NCBI GenBank assembly: GCA_900315315.1
Contig: OMYT01000020.1
Coordinates: forward strand, 1 to 64,000
Origin: an uncultured Eubacteriales bacterium
GTDB taxonomy: Bacteria > Bacillota > Clostridia > Christensenellales > Aristaeellaceae
Direction of reading: 5' to 3'
Length of the DNA stretch: 64,000 nt
Made by a program: the position numbers and the translations under genes. Positions 8,611 through 17,720 of the stretch are shown in pieces (positions within the stretch are counted from its first letter, which is position 1; each line of letters starts with the position of its first letter). The notes under the pieces were generated by a model. That model was given only the letters and a program-made list of their open reading frames with translations, had not been told where the DNA came from and searched no databases.

Positions 8611-10784
8611 TTTTGTTCGTTTCCGTCATATCTGACAGTCCGGCTGTTCCGGCTTCCGTCCGGCCGGAAATAATGCACGGTGATTTCGACCGGTTCCGGC
8701 AATTCACCCCTCATACGGTCCAGATGCAGTACACTTCCGGCCTCCTCATACCGCATGGGAATCAGGATTCCGGGCTCGTATCCGTCTCCCGCGTCGTCAT
8801 ACAGTGCAAGGCTTCCGTCTGCTCCGCCGAAAACGCACAGTTCCCTTGCCGGGACCGGCACATCCGCCGCGCATTCCGCGGCTTCGGCTGTCGGCAGGAT
8901 GCTGCCTGCCCGGATATAGACCGGGAATCGGTCCAGCGGTGTGGATACGCGGATCGTCTGCCCGCCCTCAATGTATTCCTTTGTGAACAGATCATACCAC
9001 CCGCCCGGCGGGAGCAGGACCTCCGTCTCATCTCCGCCGTCCTTCAATGCGCGGGTTACGGGTTTGACCAGCAGCGCGTCCCCGAGCATATACTGGTCGT
9101 CTGCCCCGTACAGTTCAGGCGATTCCGGAAATGCCGTCAGCATGGCCCGGATCATCGGCAGCCCCGTCCGGCATGCCTGCGCCGCCGTGGAATAGAGATA
9201 GGGCAGCAGCCGGTACCGCAGGGCGATCATGTCCCGGATACACTCATATTCGGTACTTCCTTCATCCCCGAACTGCCACGGTTCCCGGGGAGTATCCGTA
9301 CCGTGGGACCGGAACACCGGCAGCATCGCGCCGAACTGGAACCATCGGATATACAGTTCACGGTATCCAGGATCCTTCACACCTTCCGGATAATCGCCCC
9401 GCCAGAACCACTGTTCCTTCTGTCCGACAAAAAACGCCCCGATGTCCAGCGTCCACCAGCAGATCCCGCTGCAGGCGGTGCGGATCGCCTCCGTCACCTG
9501 CTTTTTCAGTACGTCCCAACGGGCAGCCACATCCCCGGACCACAGGATCGCTCCCAGCGAGCCTGAATTCAGTCCGCCGCTGCGGGCAAGGAGTACCGGC
9601 CGCCTGTTCGGATCATCTTTCCGCCAGTGTTCATATAAACCCCGCAGATGTTCCGCGCCGTAGTCGTTCATTCTTTCCGGATCCATCCGCAGCGCGGAAG
9701 CTTCCGTCAGCAGCCTCATGCGCTCGTCTTCGTCCCGTCTGGTGTCGCCGCACCAGTCCGGATCGGTAATCGGCTCATTGCTGTCTGTCCACAGGGCATC
9801 CGCTCCGCCATTCACCCAGTAACGCCTGCACTGTTCCCAGTACAGATCCCTGGCTTCCGGATCGAACGCGTCATAGATCCGGCTTCCCGGCAGGAATTTC
9901 CCGGCTTTCAGGAACGCTTCGCAGTCATCTCCGCTGGCAGTATTCGGCCACACGGATACCATGAAATGCACGTTCATGCCGTGCAATTCATCCACCAGCC
10001 CGCGGACATCCGGAAAGCGTTCCGGATCCGGGGTCTTGTCTCCCCAGCATCCTTCGCGCCAGCTGCACCAGTCCAGCACGATGCAGTCCAGGCCCAGACC
10101 CCGGCGTCTGAACTCCTTCGCCGTTTCGATCAGTTCCGCGGCTGTCTTATATCGTTCCTTCGACTGGATATACCCGAAGGCCCATTTCGGCAGCAGCACC
10201 GGTTTCCCGACCAGTTCAGCCAGTTTCCGCAGCACCGCCCCGCAGTTCTCTGCCCGGATCACCACGCAGGAAACCGCTTCGACGGCGTCCAGGGTGAAAA
10301 CAAAGCCATTCCCTTCTCCGCGGTACCGCATGGCGCAGCCTGCCTCGATCAGCAGTCCCCACCCCGCGCTGCTCAGGAGGAAAGGAATGGCAATCTTCAT
10401 GTTATGCTGATAGAGACGTTCTTCCCGCCGGGCATAATCAAAGATCCCGTCCTCTTGCTGTCCGAGCCCGGTCAGGATCTCCCCTTCCCCGCAGGCAAAC
10501 CGGATCTCCGCCGAGTGGCTCATGCGCACCATACGGCGTTTCCCGTCATCAAAAACGACAACCTCCCCGTTGGCCGTCTGCCGGACGTTTCCTTCCCCGG
10601 CCTCCGGTTCCAGGCGGTACACAGGCCTCTCTGTACAGCTGAAACCTGTCATGGTCAGAAAAGTTCCGGCAGCGTCCGTAAACGCCACCGGCTCAAAATG
10701 CTCCGCATCCTCAGGTTTCAATATAACCCTCGAAACCCCTTCAGATAACAAAAACCTCTCCACTCTCAACTCTCCACTCTTCAC
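8592..10784 (-). CDS. glycoside hydrolase family 31 alpha-glycosidase
   Basis: A 730-residue GH31 enzyme (alpha-glucosidase / alpha-xylosidase / alpha-galactosidase family). An N-terminal beta-sandwich precedes the barrel. The nucleophile Asp is in ALWTDSNEP, the acid/base Asp in WSGDVAARWD, and the WWTLDIGAF motif is conserved, with the FRSHGTDTPREPW block after it. No signal peptide is seen. It is cytoplasmic and probably acts on oligosaccharides brought in by the adjacent MalFG-type importer, 27 nt upstream. The start is uncertain: the GTG at 10784 lies within a simple tandem repeat, and a second GTG 7 codons on is possible. The last residues are also repeat-encoded, so both ends of this gene are formed by repeats. 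Confidence 0.85.
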   Translation of the reverse strand: MKSGELRVERFLLSEGVSRVILKPEDAEHFEPVAFTDAAGTFLTMTGFSCTERPVYRLEPEAGEGNVRQTANGEVVVFDDGKRRMVRMSHSAEIRFACGEGEILTGLGQQEDGIFDYARREERLYQHNMKIAIPFLLSSAGWGLLIEAGCAMRYRGEGNGFVFTLDAVEAVSCVVIRAENCGAVLRKLAELVGKPVLLPKWAFGYIQSKERYKTAAELIETAKEFRRRGLGLDCIVLDWCSWREGCWGDKTPDPERFPDVRGLVDELHGMNVHFMVSVWPNTASGDDCEAFLKAGKFLPGSRIYDAFDPEARDLYWEQCRRYWVNGGADALWTDSNEPITDPDWCGDTRRDEDERMRLLTEASALRMDPERMNDYGAEHLRGLYEHWRKDDPNRRPVLLARSGGLNSGSLGAILWSGDVAARWDVLKKQVTEAIRTACSGICWWTLDIGAFFVGQKEQWFWRGDYPEGVKDPGYRELYIRWFQFGAMLPVFRSHGTDTPREPWQFGDEGSTEYECIRDMIALRYRLLPYLYSTAAQACRTGLPMIRAMLTAFPESPELYGADDQYMLGDALLVKPVTRALKDGGDETEVLLPPGGWYDLFTKEYIEGGQTIRVSTPLDRFPVYIRAGSILPTAEAAECAADVPVPARELCVFGGADGSLALYDDAGDGYEPGILIPMRYEEAGSVLHLDRMRGELPEPVEITVHYFRPDGSRNSRTVRYDGNEQKIRIQN

Positions 10785-10818
10785 TCTTCACTCTTCACTA
10801 GCCGCTAACCACTAACCC
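10756..10818. repeat. AGAGTGA/AGAGTGG and TTAGTGG tandem repeat
   Basis: Seven-base units (CTCTTCA, CTCTCCA, CTCTCAA on the plus strand) run into CTAACCA-type units. The tract supplies the GH31 start codon region and joins the permease stop codon. Confidence 0.7.
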
Positions 10819-11663
10819 TTCACGGCTCCCGCTGTCAGCCCGTTCATAAACTGCTTCTGCATGCACAGATACAATACCACGATCGGGAACGAAGCCAGAA
10901 TCACATTCGCAAAAACCAGATTCCACTTCGACGTCAGCGCGCCGATCGAATTGTAAATCCCGAGGGTAATCGTTTTTCCGGCCGTGGTACCGAGAATATA
11001 CATCGGATTCAGGAAGTCGTTCCAGATCCACATGCCCATCAGGATGATCGCCGTGGCCGTGCAGGGTTTCAGCAGCGGGAAAATAATCCTGAAGAAAATC
11101 GTGATGGTATTCGCCCCGTCAATGTACGCGGATTCGTCCAGCGTCTCGGGGATCGAGTTGATAAAGCCCGTGTAAAGGAAGATCGTCGTACTGAAGTAAG
11201 CACCGCCATAGAACATCAGCAGACCCCAGGGAGTATACATCAGTCCCAGCATGCTCAGCGTCTTGATGCTGGGCACCAGCGTCACCACCGGCGGCACCAT
11301 GATGCCGATCAGTGCAAATCCGTACAGGAATTTGCAAAGCTTATTCTTCCGCCGGATGATGATATACGCCGCGGTGGAGCAGATCAGCACCAGCAGTGCG
11401 ACTGAGGTAAAAGTAATCAGGATGCTCGTCCCGTACAGGGACAGAATGTTCGACGAATGAAACGCTTCAATGAAGTTGTCCATCGTCGGCTCGCTCGGAA
11501 GCGAAAGGGGCGATTTGATGACCTCCGAGTAGCTTTTAAAAGCGTTGGTCAATGCGATATACAGCGGAATCAGATAAATCAGCGCGAACAAAAGGATCAG
11601 GGCGCTCCTGACACCGCTGCCGACTTTCCGCTTCCTTCCGGCGCTCGTTACGATCGTACTCAT
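10812..11663 (-). CDS. carbohydrate ABC transporter permease, MalG/UgpE type
   Basis: A 283-residue inner-membrane permease with about six transmembrane helices. The conserved cytoplasmic EAA-loop is seen as DESAYIDGANTITIFFRIIFP, where it contacts the ATPase. The C-terminus has the usual FMNGLTAGAVKG ending of MalG homologues. It pairs with the MalF-type partner directly upstream; its ATG lies just behind the partner's TGA (TGAGATG), so the two are coupled. No ATPase is encoded in this operon; the MsmK-like protein at 28.7 kb is the likely supplier. Confidence 0.92.
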   Translation of the reverse strand: MSTIVTSAGRKRKVGSGVRSALILLFALIYLIPLYIALTNAFKSYSEVIKSPLSLPSEPTMDNFIEAFHSSNILSLYGTSILITFTSVALLVLICSTAAYIIIRRKNKLCKFLYGFALIGIMVPPVVTLVPSIKTLSMLGLMYTPWGLLMFYGGAYFSTTIFLYTGFINSIPETLDESAYIDGANTITIFFRIIFPLLKPCTATAIILMGMWIWNDFLNPMYILGTTAGKTITLGIYNSIGALTSKWNLVFANVILASFPIVVLYLCMQKQFMNGLTAGAVKG

Positions 11664-11664
11664 C

Positions 11665-12534
11665 TCAGTATTCCACCTCGCGTTTCTTGGTAATGCTGAT
11701 CTGAATCACAGAGACGATCACAATCAGGATGAACAGCACCAGAATAATCGCGGAGGAATAGCCGCGCCGGTTGTAAACGAAAGCTTTCTCCACGGCCTGC
11801 AGGGTGATCGTCTGCGTCGCACCGCCCGGTCCTCCGCCGGTGATGACTTTCACATGGTCGTACTGTTTCAGGCCGCCTGCCAGGGACAGCACGCTGTTGA
11901 TCGTAATCCCGGGCATCATCAGCGGCAGCGTGATTTTGAAGAACCGCTGGAACCCGCTGGCTCCGTCCACTTCCGCCGCCTCCATCAGTTCCTGCGGAAT
12001 TGTGTTCAGCGTTGCCATGTAGATAACCAGGAAAAGTCCCAGACCGTTCCAGGAAATAATCACCGAAATCATGACAATCGTATGCAGGGGGGTATCATAG
12101 AAATCCACCGGGGGGATTCCGAACAGGCCGAGGATCGTGTTGATCACGCCGCCGTCTGTCTGCATGATATAGGACCAGATGAAGGCAACGACCACGCTGG
12201 ACAGAACCGTTGGCACGAAGACCGCGCTCTTGGCAAAGGCGCAGATCCGGCTCTTTTTGCTCAGGATCACCGCAAGGAACACACCCAGCACATTATAGAT
12301 CAGGACCGTGATCACCGTGATAATCAGCGTCACCTTCAGGGCGTTGAAAAAACTCGCATCCTGAAAGAGCCGTTCGAAGTTTCTCAGCCCGATCATCTTA
12401 TACTTCTTGCTGATGCCGTCCCAGTTGGTGAAGCTGTAAAAAAAGCACAGGCCAAGCGGGATAATCATGAAAACAGTATAGACCAGATATCCCGGCGCTG
12501 CCAGCAGAATATCATGCAGTTTGTTATGCTTCAT
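11665..12534 (-). CDS. carbohydrate ABC transporter permease, MalF/UgpA type
   Basis: A 289-residue permease with six predicted transmembrane helices and the EAA-loop MEAAEVDGASGFQRFFKITLP. It has the YSFTNWDG segment after the first helix that is usual in the UgpA group. It forms the transmembrane channel with the MalG-type protein encoded next. It lies downstream of the solute-binding protein gene, from which it is separated by 161 bp holding a stem-loop and a gene-end repeat, an arrangement that usually gives the binding protein a higher expression level than the permeases. Confidence 0.92.
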   Translation of the reverse strand: MKHNKLHDILLAAPGYLVYTVFMIIPLGLCFFYSFTNWDGISKKYKMIGLRNFERLFQDASFFNALKVTLIITVITVLIYNVLGVFLAVILSKKSRICAFAKSAVFVPTVLSSVVVAFIWSYIMQTDGGVINTILGLFGIPPVDFYDTPLHTIVMISVIISWNGLGLFLVIYMATLNTIPQELMEAAEVDGASGFQRFFKITLPLMMPGITINSVLSLAGGLKQYDHVKVITGGGPGGATQTITLQAVEKAFVYNRRGYSSAIILVLFILIVIVSVIQISITKKREVEY

Positions 12535-12557
12535 TCATGAGACCCCCTTTAAAGAAA

Positions 12558-12588
12558 GGGAGGGGTATTCCCCAAATATACCCCTCCC
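12558..12588 (-). terminator. stem-loop between binding protein and permease genes
   Basis: GGGAGGGGTA (12558-12567) pairs perfectly with TACCCCTCCC (12579-12588). There is no clear U-run, so this is more likely an mRNA-stabilising or partial-termination hairpin. Confidence 0.5.
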
Positions 12589-12653
12589 GGATAGCGTCGT
12601 AATAGTCTTTCTCAAATCAACCTTCAGCCAAAGGTCCAACAAGCACATTCGGC

Positions 12654-12695
12654 CCGAAGGGGTTTAAGGGGGCGATCGGAAAGCCCCCTTATTTT
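12654..12695 (-). repeat. gene-end structured repeat, copy 2
   Basis: CCGAAGGGG, then stem AAGGGGGC / GCCCCCTT enclosing loop GATCGGAAA, ending a few bases before the TAA of the solute-binding protein gene (which lies on the minus strand). This is the cleanest short copy. Confidence 0.7.
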
Positions 12696-13952
12696 TTACT
12701 GAGCATCTTCCAGCGCCTCGTTGGCGATCTCCCACTCAGCATCCATCGCATCCAGCTCAGCGGCGATGTCCGCGCCGTTGGCGATGTTCTGCGTCGTCTT
12801 GTTGGTGAAGTAATCCTTCAGGCCGGGCAGGAACGCGTCGTCGCCGGTCATGCTCTCAAAGCCTTCCACTTCCTGCATGGAGGCAATCTGCTCTTCCATG
12901 TTCTTGCGCAGCGGGATCATCTCGTATTCCACCGGCTCCTTGGTGGTGGCAAACAGCTGCTCGCTCTTCAGGAATTCGCTGTACGTCTCCTTGTCGGTGA
13001 AGAAGAAGTTGATGAAATCCTTGCAGACTTCGGGATACTTGGTGTTGGCGCCAATGGACAGGCCTTCGTTCACGAACACGGAAACCACGTTGGCATTGTC
13101 GTCGCCGGGGATCACAAACCAGCCGACTTCGAAGTCCTGCAGATTCTTGGCAACTTCGGCGTTGACCCAGGAACCGATGGGCAGCATCGCAGCCTTGCCG
13201 GTGAAGAACTGCTCAAGCATCTGGGTGTAGGTGATGCCGTTGAGGTTGTCGCCCGCGTACTTGGTGCAGATCGTCTGGTATTTCTCCATGCCCTTCTTCA
13301 GGTCTTCGTTGTTGAACTTCACTTCGTTGGCGTTGCGCTTTGCGCCCCAGTGGGTATCCTTCGCCAGCAGGTCGGTGCCGGCGAACATGTTGGCCAGCTG
13401 AGCCTGCGGCCAGCCGTCCTTCATGCCGATGGAGAAGGGCTGGATGCCGGCGGCCAGCAGCTTCTCGCTGGCAGCAACCAGTTCGTCCCAGGTCTGCGGC
13501 ACTTCGATGCCGTTGGCAGCGAACAGATCCTTGTTGTAGAACACGCCGATAATCTGCTTCTTGTAGTTGGCAACATACTGTTTGCCGCCGATCTTGCCGA
13601 CTTCGGGATCAGCCAGATAATCCAGTTCGCCGTCTTCGAAGGGCAGCAGCGCGCCGCTGGGCACGAAATCGGCGGGGTTCTGCATGACCATGACATCCGG
13701 GAACTGGTCCGTGGCCAGCAGGGTCTTCTGATACTCAAACAGGGTTACGTTGGAGGAGGGGTTGCCGTCAATCTTGACCTTCACGTCGGGATGAGCCGCC
13801 ATATAGCGGTCAGCGATGCCCTGCCAGAATTCCAGCGGCAGCTGGGGCTGGATGTTCACGCAGAACGTGATCTCGGTTTCTTCCGCCAGTGCGGCACAGC
13901 ACGTTCCGCATACCAGCAGGACACACAGCAGGATGGACAACAGTTTCTTCAT
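12696..13952 (-). CDS. extracellular sugar-binding protein, family 1 (MalE/UgpB type)
   Basis: A 418-residue binding protein. The N-terminus is a signal peptide (MKKLLSILLCVLL...ALA) with an AxA cleavage site; cysteines are present in it but not in a good lipobox, so it may be exported without a lipid anchor. The mature part shows the family-1 features of a Trp/Asp-rich lobe (FWQGIADRYMAAHPDVKVKI) and GSWVNAEV in the hinge region. It delivers oligosaccharides to the MalFG pair encoded next. The promoter carries a GAAACGTTTC operator over its spacer, so repression by the LacI protein at 17.7 kb is likely. Confidence 0.92.
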   Translation of the reverse strand: MKKLLSILLCVLLVCGTCCAALAEETEITFCVNIQPQLPLEFWQGIADRYMAAHPDVKVKIDGNPSSNVTLFEYQKTLLATDQFPDVMVMQNPADFVPSGALLPFEDGELDYLADPEVGKIGGKQYVANYKKQIIGVFYNKDLFAANGIEVPQTWDELVAASEKLLAAGIQPFSIGMKDGWPQAQLANMFAGTDLLAKDTHWGAKRNANEVKFNNEDLKKGMEKYQTICTKYAGDNLNGITYTQMLEQFFTGKAAMLPIGSWVNAEVAKNLQDFEVGWFVIPGDDNANVVSVFVNEGLSIGANTKYPEVCKDFINFFFTDKETYSEFLKSEQLFATTKEPVEYEMIPLRKNMEEQIASMQEVEGFESMTGDDAFLPGLKDYFTNKTTQNIANGADIAAELDAMDAEWEIANEALEDAQ

Positions 13953-14012
13953 TTTCTTCTTCTCCCTTTCCTTTTTATAAAGTTTCTCAGCGCCTGCGCG
14001 CTTCTTGCCTGT

Positions 14013-14041
14013 ATTGTATTGTAGAGTGAAACGTTTCGCAA
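14013..14041 (-). promoter_or_regulatory. promoter of the first sugar-importer operon with GAAACGTTTC operator
   Basis: Minus-strand -35 TTGCGA (14036-14041), 17-bp spacer, -10 TACAAT (14013-14018). The perfect palindrome GAAACGTTTC at 14028-14037 overlaps the -35 and spacer, which fits a LacI-type repressor (or CcpA-like) site. Confidence 0.7.
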
Positions 14042-14073
14042 TGTGAAGATTTCTTGATTATGGTGTCAAATTT

Positions 14074-15618
14074 TCAGTTTCTGAAATCTGTAGGCGACTT
14101 TCCCGTCACTTTCCTGAAGATCTTCAGGAAATAGTGGTAGTCGGTGAAACCCACCTGTTCCGCGATCTCGTAAACCTTCAGCGTCGGATCTCCCAGCAGT
14201 CTGCTGGCTTCCTGGATCCGCAGAGTGTTCACATAGTCTGTGAAAGCGCTGCCGGTCTCCTTCCGGAAGATCTGCCCCAGGTAAGAAGTATTCACATGGC
14301 AGTCCGCCGCCACCTGCCGGAGCGTCACGCCTTCCCGGTAATGTTCCATGATATAGTCCACCGCGAGTCCCACAATGGAAGTGCTTCTGCCCAGCAATGC
14401 CCGGTTCGCGGCAAACAGCTCATCGCACAGTTGAAACAGCCACTCCCGCATATCATCATAACTGTGCAGGGTAAACAACCTGGCAAAATCAAAATCCGTC
14501 GGCTCCCGGAAAGCGTTCATGCTGCCGTAAATCGTCCGGAAGCAGTCTGTCATCCGTACGGCGATATGCATGATCAGATTACGGATCCGGTGATGCGAAA
14601 CGCCGGCTTCGGCTGTCATGGCATTCAGCTCATTGCTCAAGTATTCCTTCAGTTTTTCCTGTTCGCCGCGCCGGATGAAATCCTTCATCCGATCATAGTC
14701 AATCCGGTCCGGAATCTGTTCCGTCTGCGACGTTTCCGGCACTTCGTCATACCAGATCACGCCGCCGTTTTTCAGAAAAGCCCCGTATTCCAGCGCTTCC
14801 TTCGCGCTTTCATAGGAATCCCGGATCTGCCCGATTTTTTCTGCCAGCTTTCCCGCGCCGATCATCAGCGGAATCTCCCGTTCCCGCACGGCCTTTTCCG
14901 CAAGTTCTTCCAGTTCCTGCTGCGTTCCCTGCCGGTCTTCCGGCACCTCATCATAAATCAGCAGCAGCGCCAGGTTTCCGTCCCCGTCCATAAAAGCCAT
15001 CTGCCGTCCGCTGCTTTTTTCGGCGATCACATCCCGGAAAAACGGTTCCCGGATACCTGCCGGGATTTGTCGGTTCATGGAACATACCGCGCACAGATAT
15101 CGTTCCGCGTCCAGCGGAATATGCAGAAACTCAGCTTTCTCTTTCAATTCTTCCGGGCTGATGTTCCCGGTCACCAGCCGGCGCAGCGTGTTGGAACGAA
15201 GCAGCACCGTCCCCTGCCGGATCTGCAGGCTGATCGCTGCCTCCTTTTCAATCTCGCTGACCGCATTTTTCAGGTTCGAGATCAGTTCATCGTTGTCGAT
15301 CGGTTTCAGCAGATAGTTGTCCACACCCAGCCGGATCGCGGCTTTCAGATAATCATAATCGCTGTAGCCGCTCAGGATCGTGATCTTGATATTCAACTCC
15401 AGCTTTTTGACCTCCCGGATCAGCTCAATCCCGTCCATCTCGGGCATCCGGATATCTGTAATCAGGATTTCCGGTCGAATCTCCCGGATTAGTTTCAGCG
15501 CTTCTGCTCCGTCCGCTGCTTCCCCGGCCACCTCGAGTCCGAGAGCGTCCCACTCAATGGTCTCCCTGAGTCCGCGGCGGATCACAGGCTCATCATCCAC
15601 GATGATTACTCTGTACAT
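14074..15618 (-). CDS. YesN-type response regulator with AraC DNA-binding domain
   Basis: A 514-residue two-component response regulator. The N-terminal receiver domain (1-120) has the acidic pair in IVDDEP, the phospho-acceptor Asp in ILITDIRMPEMDG (about residue 55) and the Lys in YLLKPI. A long middle region precedes a C-terminal AraC-type double helix-turn-helix domain (about 410-514; NTSYLGQIFRKETG and FTDYHYFLKIFRKVTGKSP). It should activate the adjacent sugar-import operon. Its start overlaps the end of the kinase gene by 26 nt; AAGGAGG lies about 12 nt upstream of the ATG. Confidence 0.9.
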   Translation of the reverse strand: MYRVIIVDDEPVIRRGLRETIEWDALGLEVAGEAADGAEALKLIREIRPEILITDIRMPEMDGIELIREVKKLELNIKITILSGYSDYDYLKAAIRLGVDNYLLKPIDNDELISNLKNAVSEIEKEAAISLQIRQGTVLLRSNTLRRLVTGNISPEELKEKAEFLHIPLDAERYLCAVCSMNRQIPAGIREPFFRDVIAEKSSGRQMAFMDGDGNLALLLIYDEVPEDRQGTQQELEELAEKAVREREIPLMIGAGKLAEKIGQIRDSYESAKEALEYGAFLKNGGVIWYDEVPETSQTEQIPDRIDYDRMKDFIRRGEQEKLKEYLSNELNAMTAEAGVSHHRIRNLIMHIAVRMTDCFRTIYGSMNAFREPTDFDFARLFTLHSYDDMREWLFQLCDELFAANRALLGRSTSIVGLAVDYIMEHYREGVTLRQVAADCHVNTSYLGQIFRKETGSAFTDYVNTLRIQEASRLLGDPTLKVYEIAEQVGFTDYHYFLKIFRKVTGKSPTDFRN

Positions 15619-17482
15619 AAGTTTCCAGTTCCTCCTTACTGCGTGCAGGCATCAGAATCCGAATGGAGGTTTTGACGCCGGGCTCGCTCCGGATCGTCAG
15701 TCCGTAAGGTTCTCCGAACAGGATCCGGATCCGCTTATGGACATTGCTCAGGCCGATGCTGTAATGGTCACCCTCCTCCGTCTCCGGTTGATCCAGCCGT
15801 TCCGTAATCCGTCGGACAGTTGCCTCATCCATGCCGTGTCCGTTATCCTCGACCGTAATCTCCAGCGTTCCGGATTCCTTCTCGCCACTCTCCACTCTCC
15901 ACTCTTCACTCTCACTGATCTCCTCCCCCAGCCTGGCAGAAATTGTTATAATCCCGCCGGACGATACCCCTTTCTGGCCGTGTTTGATTGCGTTCTCCAC
16001 CAGCGGCTGCAGGATAAATTTCGGCACACCCAGCGTCAGCAGCTTCTGCGGCACGTCTGTTATGAAATCAAACGCGTCGGCATACCGCAGTTTCTGCAGT
16101 TCGATAAACGTTTCCGCATAGTTGATCTCCTGGCGCAGTTCCACAAACAGATCTCCGCTCTGGATGTTCCATCTGAACAGGTTGCCGAGCAGATGGATCA
16201 TCTTTGCCGTATCCGGGTCCTGATGCTCCAGTGCGTTGAAACGGATGGATTCAAGCGTGTTGAACAGAAAATGCGGGTTAATCTGTGCCTGCAGCGCTTT
16301 CAGCTCTGCGGTCTTCGACTCGAGCTGATAAACATATGCCGTCTGGATATGCTTGTCCAGTCTGGTGATCATGCTGTTGAAGCTTTGCTCCAGATAGCCG
16401 ATCTCATCGTTGGATTTCACATCCGTTGTCACGCTGAATTCGCCGACATCCATCACGCGCATCTTCTGGACCAGCTGGTTGATTCGCCTCGAGAACAGCC
16501 GTGCCGATACGAAGCTGATGATCAGTGCCAGCGCCACACAGGCCAGCAAAACCCCGTACAGGCCGCGGCGGATCGAACCGGCTTCCTGCCGGATCACATC
16601 CTGATTGACAATGTTGATAAACCGGTATCCTGTTTTTTCGGAAGACTGCATATTGATCACATAATCTTTATTGGATTCCGCATGATCAAGGTCTGTAATC
16701 CCGTACGGTTCCCCGTTGAACAGTTTCCCGGTTTCCCCGCCGGAGGAATCAAACAGCACGGTCCCGTCGTCATCCGTCACAAAAAGCGTTCCGTTCAGCC
16801 CGTCCGTTGTCCGGACAGCGTCCCGGAAATGATCTGCCCGTACATTGATCACGATATATCCCAACGGTTTATCAAACCGGATCGCGTTCTGATCAAACAA
16901 ATAGATACAATAGGAAAGAACTTCAAAATTGTTGACGCTGTTCTGATTGATATATTCCGGAATATAATTGGTAACAATCCTGATCTTGTTATTTACCGCT
17001 CCGCCCGGCAGTCCCTGACCGAAAAAATCATAGTCAAGGGAATTGTCTCTTCCCGGAATATTGGAATAGAAGAAGATTTCCCGGTCGCCGTAATCCGCGA
17101 TAAACGCATCAGAAATAAAGCTGTTGGAGCCGCATATGTCCTGCAGGTATCCCGAAACAACTTCCCGTTTCGTCTTCTTGTCCTGCCCGGCCTCTTTCCG
17201 GGGATTCAGGTAATCCATGATGCTGTTGTTACCGTAATAATTTTTCGGCATATACAACTGCGCAAAAATATTCTGGATGGTTCTGTATTTGTCATCGCTG
17301 TAATCTCTTACCTGCAGCACCAGTTCCCGGTCGACCCTTGCCTCCTTTTCGGTCAGCCTCGCTGTCACCCACGAAGTTGTGAACACAGAAACCAGGCCCA
17401 GTCCGACCACGATCACCAGGCAATAGGAGAGCATCATCTTCAGAAAATAACTGCTCACAAAATGCGGTTCGTGCCGGCTCAT
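15593..17482 (-). CDS. YesM-type sensor histidine kinase
   Basis: A 629-residue membrane sensor kinase. A transmembrane helix (about 14-40) and a second one (about 290-310) flank a roughly 250-residue extracellular sensor region. A HAMP linker follows, then the His_kinase domain with QINPHFLFNTLESIR (phospho-acceptor His) and a HATPase region with QPLVENAIKHG and EDNGHGM. Between these, a segment reading SESEEWRVESGEKE is encoded by a copy of the AGAGTGA tandem repeat, inserted in frame within the ATPase domain. The start at 17482 follows AAGGAGCG. It partners the overlapping YesN-type regulator. Confidence 0.9.
   Translation of the reverse strand: MSRHEPHFVSSYFLKMMLSYCLVIVVGLGLVSVFTTSWVTARLTEKEARVDRELVLQVRDYSDDKYRTIQNIFAQLYMPKNYYGNNSIMDYLNPRKEAGQDKKTKREVVSGYLQDICGSNSFISDAFIADYGDREIFFYSNIPGRDNSLDYDFFGQGLPGGAVNNKIRIVTNYIPEYINQNSVNNFEVLSYCIYLFDQNAIRFDKPLGYIVINVRADHFRDAVRTTDGLNGTLFVTDDDGTVLFDSSGGETGKLFNGEPYGITDLDHAESNKDYVINMQSSEKTGYRFINIVNQDVIRQEAGSIRRGLYGVLLACVALALIISFVSARLFSRRINQLVQKMRVMDVGEFSVTTDVKSNDEIGYLEQSFNSMITRLDKHIQTAYVYQLESKTAELKALQAQINPHFLFNTLESIRFNALEHQDPDTAKMIHLLGNLFRWNIQSGDLFVELRQEINYAETFIELQKLRYADAFDFITDVPQKLLTLGVPKFILQPLVENAIKHGQKGVSSGGIITISARLGEEISESEEWRVESGEKESGTLEITVEDNGHGMDEATVRRITERLDQPETEEGDHYSIGLSNVHKRIRILFGEPYGLTIRSEPGVKTSIRILMPARSKEELETYVQSNHRG
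15885..15915. repeat. AGAGTGA/AGAGTGG tandem repeat inside the kinase gene
   Basis: CTCTCCA and CTCTTCA units on the plus strand keep the kinase reading frame open and add about 10-12 residues to a loop of the ATPase domain. Confidence 0.65.
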
Positions 17483-17526
17483 GTCATCGCTCCTTGTCTG
17501 TCCTATGCGCTTCTGTCTTCTGTTGC

Positions 17527-17555
17527 ATGATAGCACAATTCCCGATTTCGCACAA
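17527..17555 (-). promoter_or_regulatory. promoter of the yesMN-type pair
   Basis: Minus-strand TTGTGC (17550-17555), 17-bp spacer, TATCAT (17527-17532). AACGTTTCATT, a half-matching relative of the GAAACGTTTC operator, lies just upstream of the -35. Confidence 0.5.
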
Positions 17556-17620
17556 CGTTTCATTAACCACGGAATAATATAATTCTTTATTGTTCTCCCG
17601 CTGATTTTCCCGAAAATAAT

Positions 17621-17662
17621 GAAACGTTTCGTATTGCATTAAGACTTTTCTGATGTTACAAT
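17621..17662 (+). promoter_or_regulatory. promoter of the LacI gene with GAAACGTTTC operator
   Basis: A perfect GAAACGTTTC palindrome (17621-17630) lies just before TTGCAT (17634-17639), a 17-bp spacer and TACAAT (17657-17662). This suggests autoregulation. Confidence 0.65.
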
Positions 17663-17720
17663 ATAGTATAACGGTTTGAACTTAATATCTATTTTTTCTT
17701 TTGATCAGGAGGTCGTACCG

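Noticed and set aside
14028-14037. GAAACGTTTC as a generic CcpA cre site
   Set aside because: CcpA cannot be excluded, but three perfect copies confined to one region with a LacI gene of its own favour a local repressor; kept only as an alternative.
15380-17530. 716-residue plus-strand open frame across the YesM kinase
   Set aside because: Antisense shadow; the minus-strand kinase has a promoter, ribosome site and family motifs.
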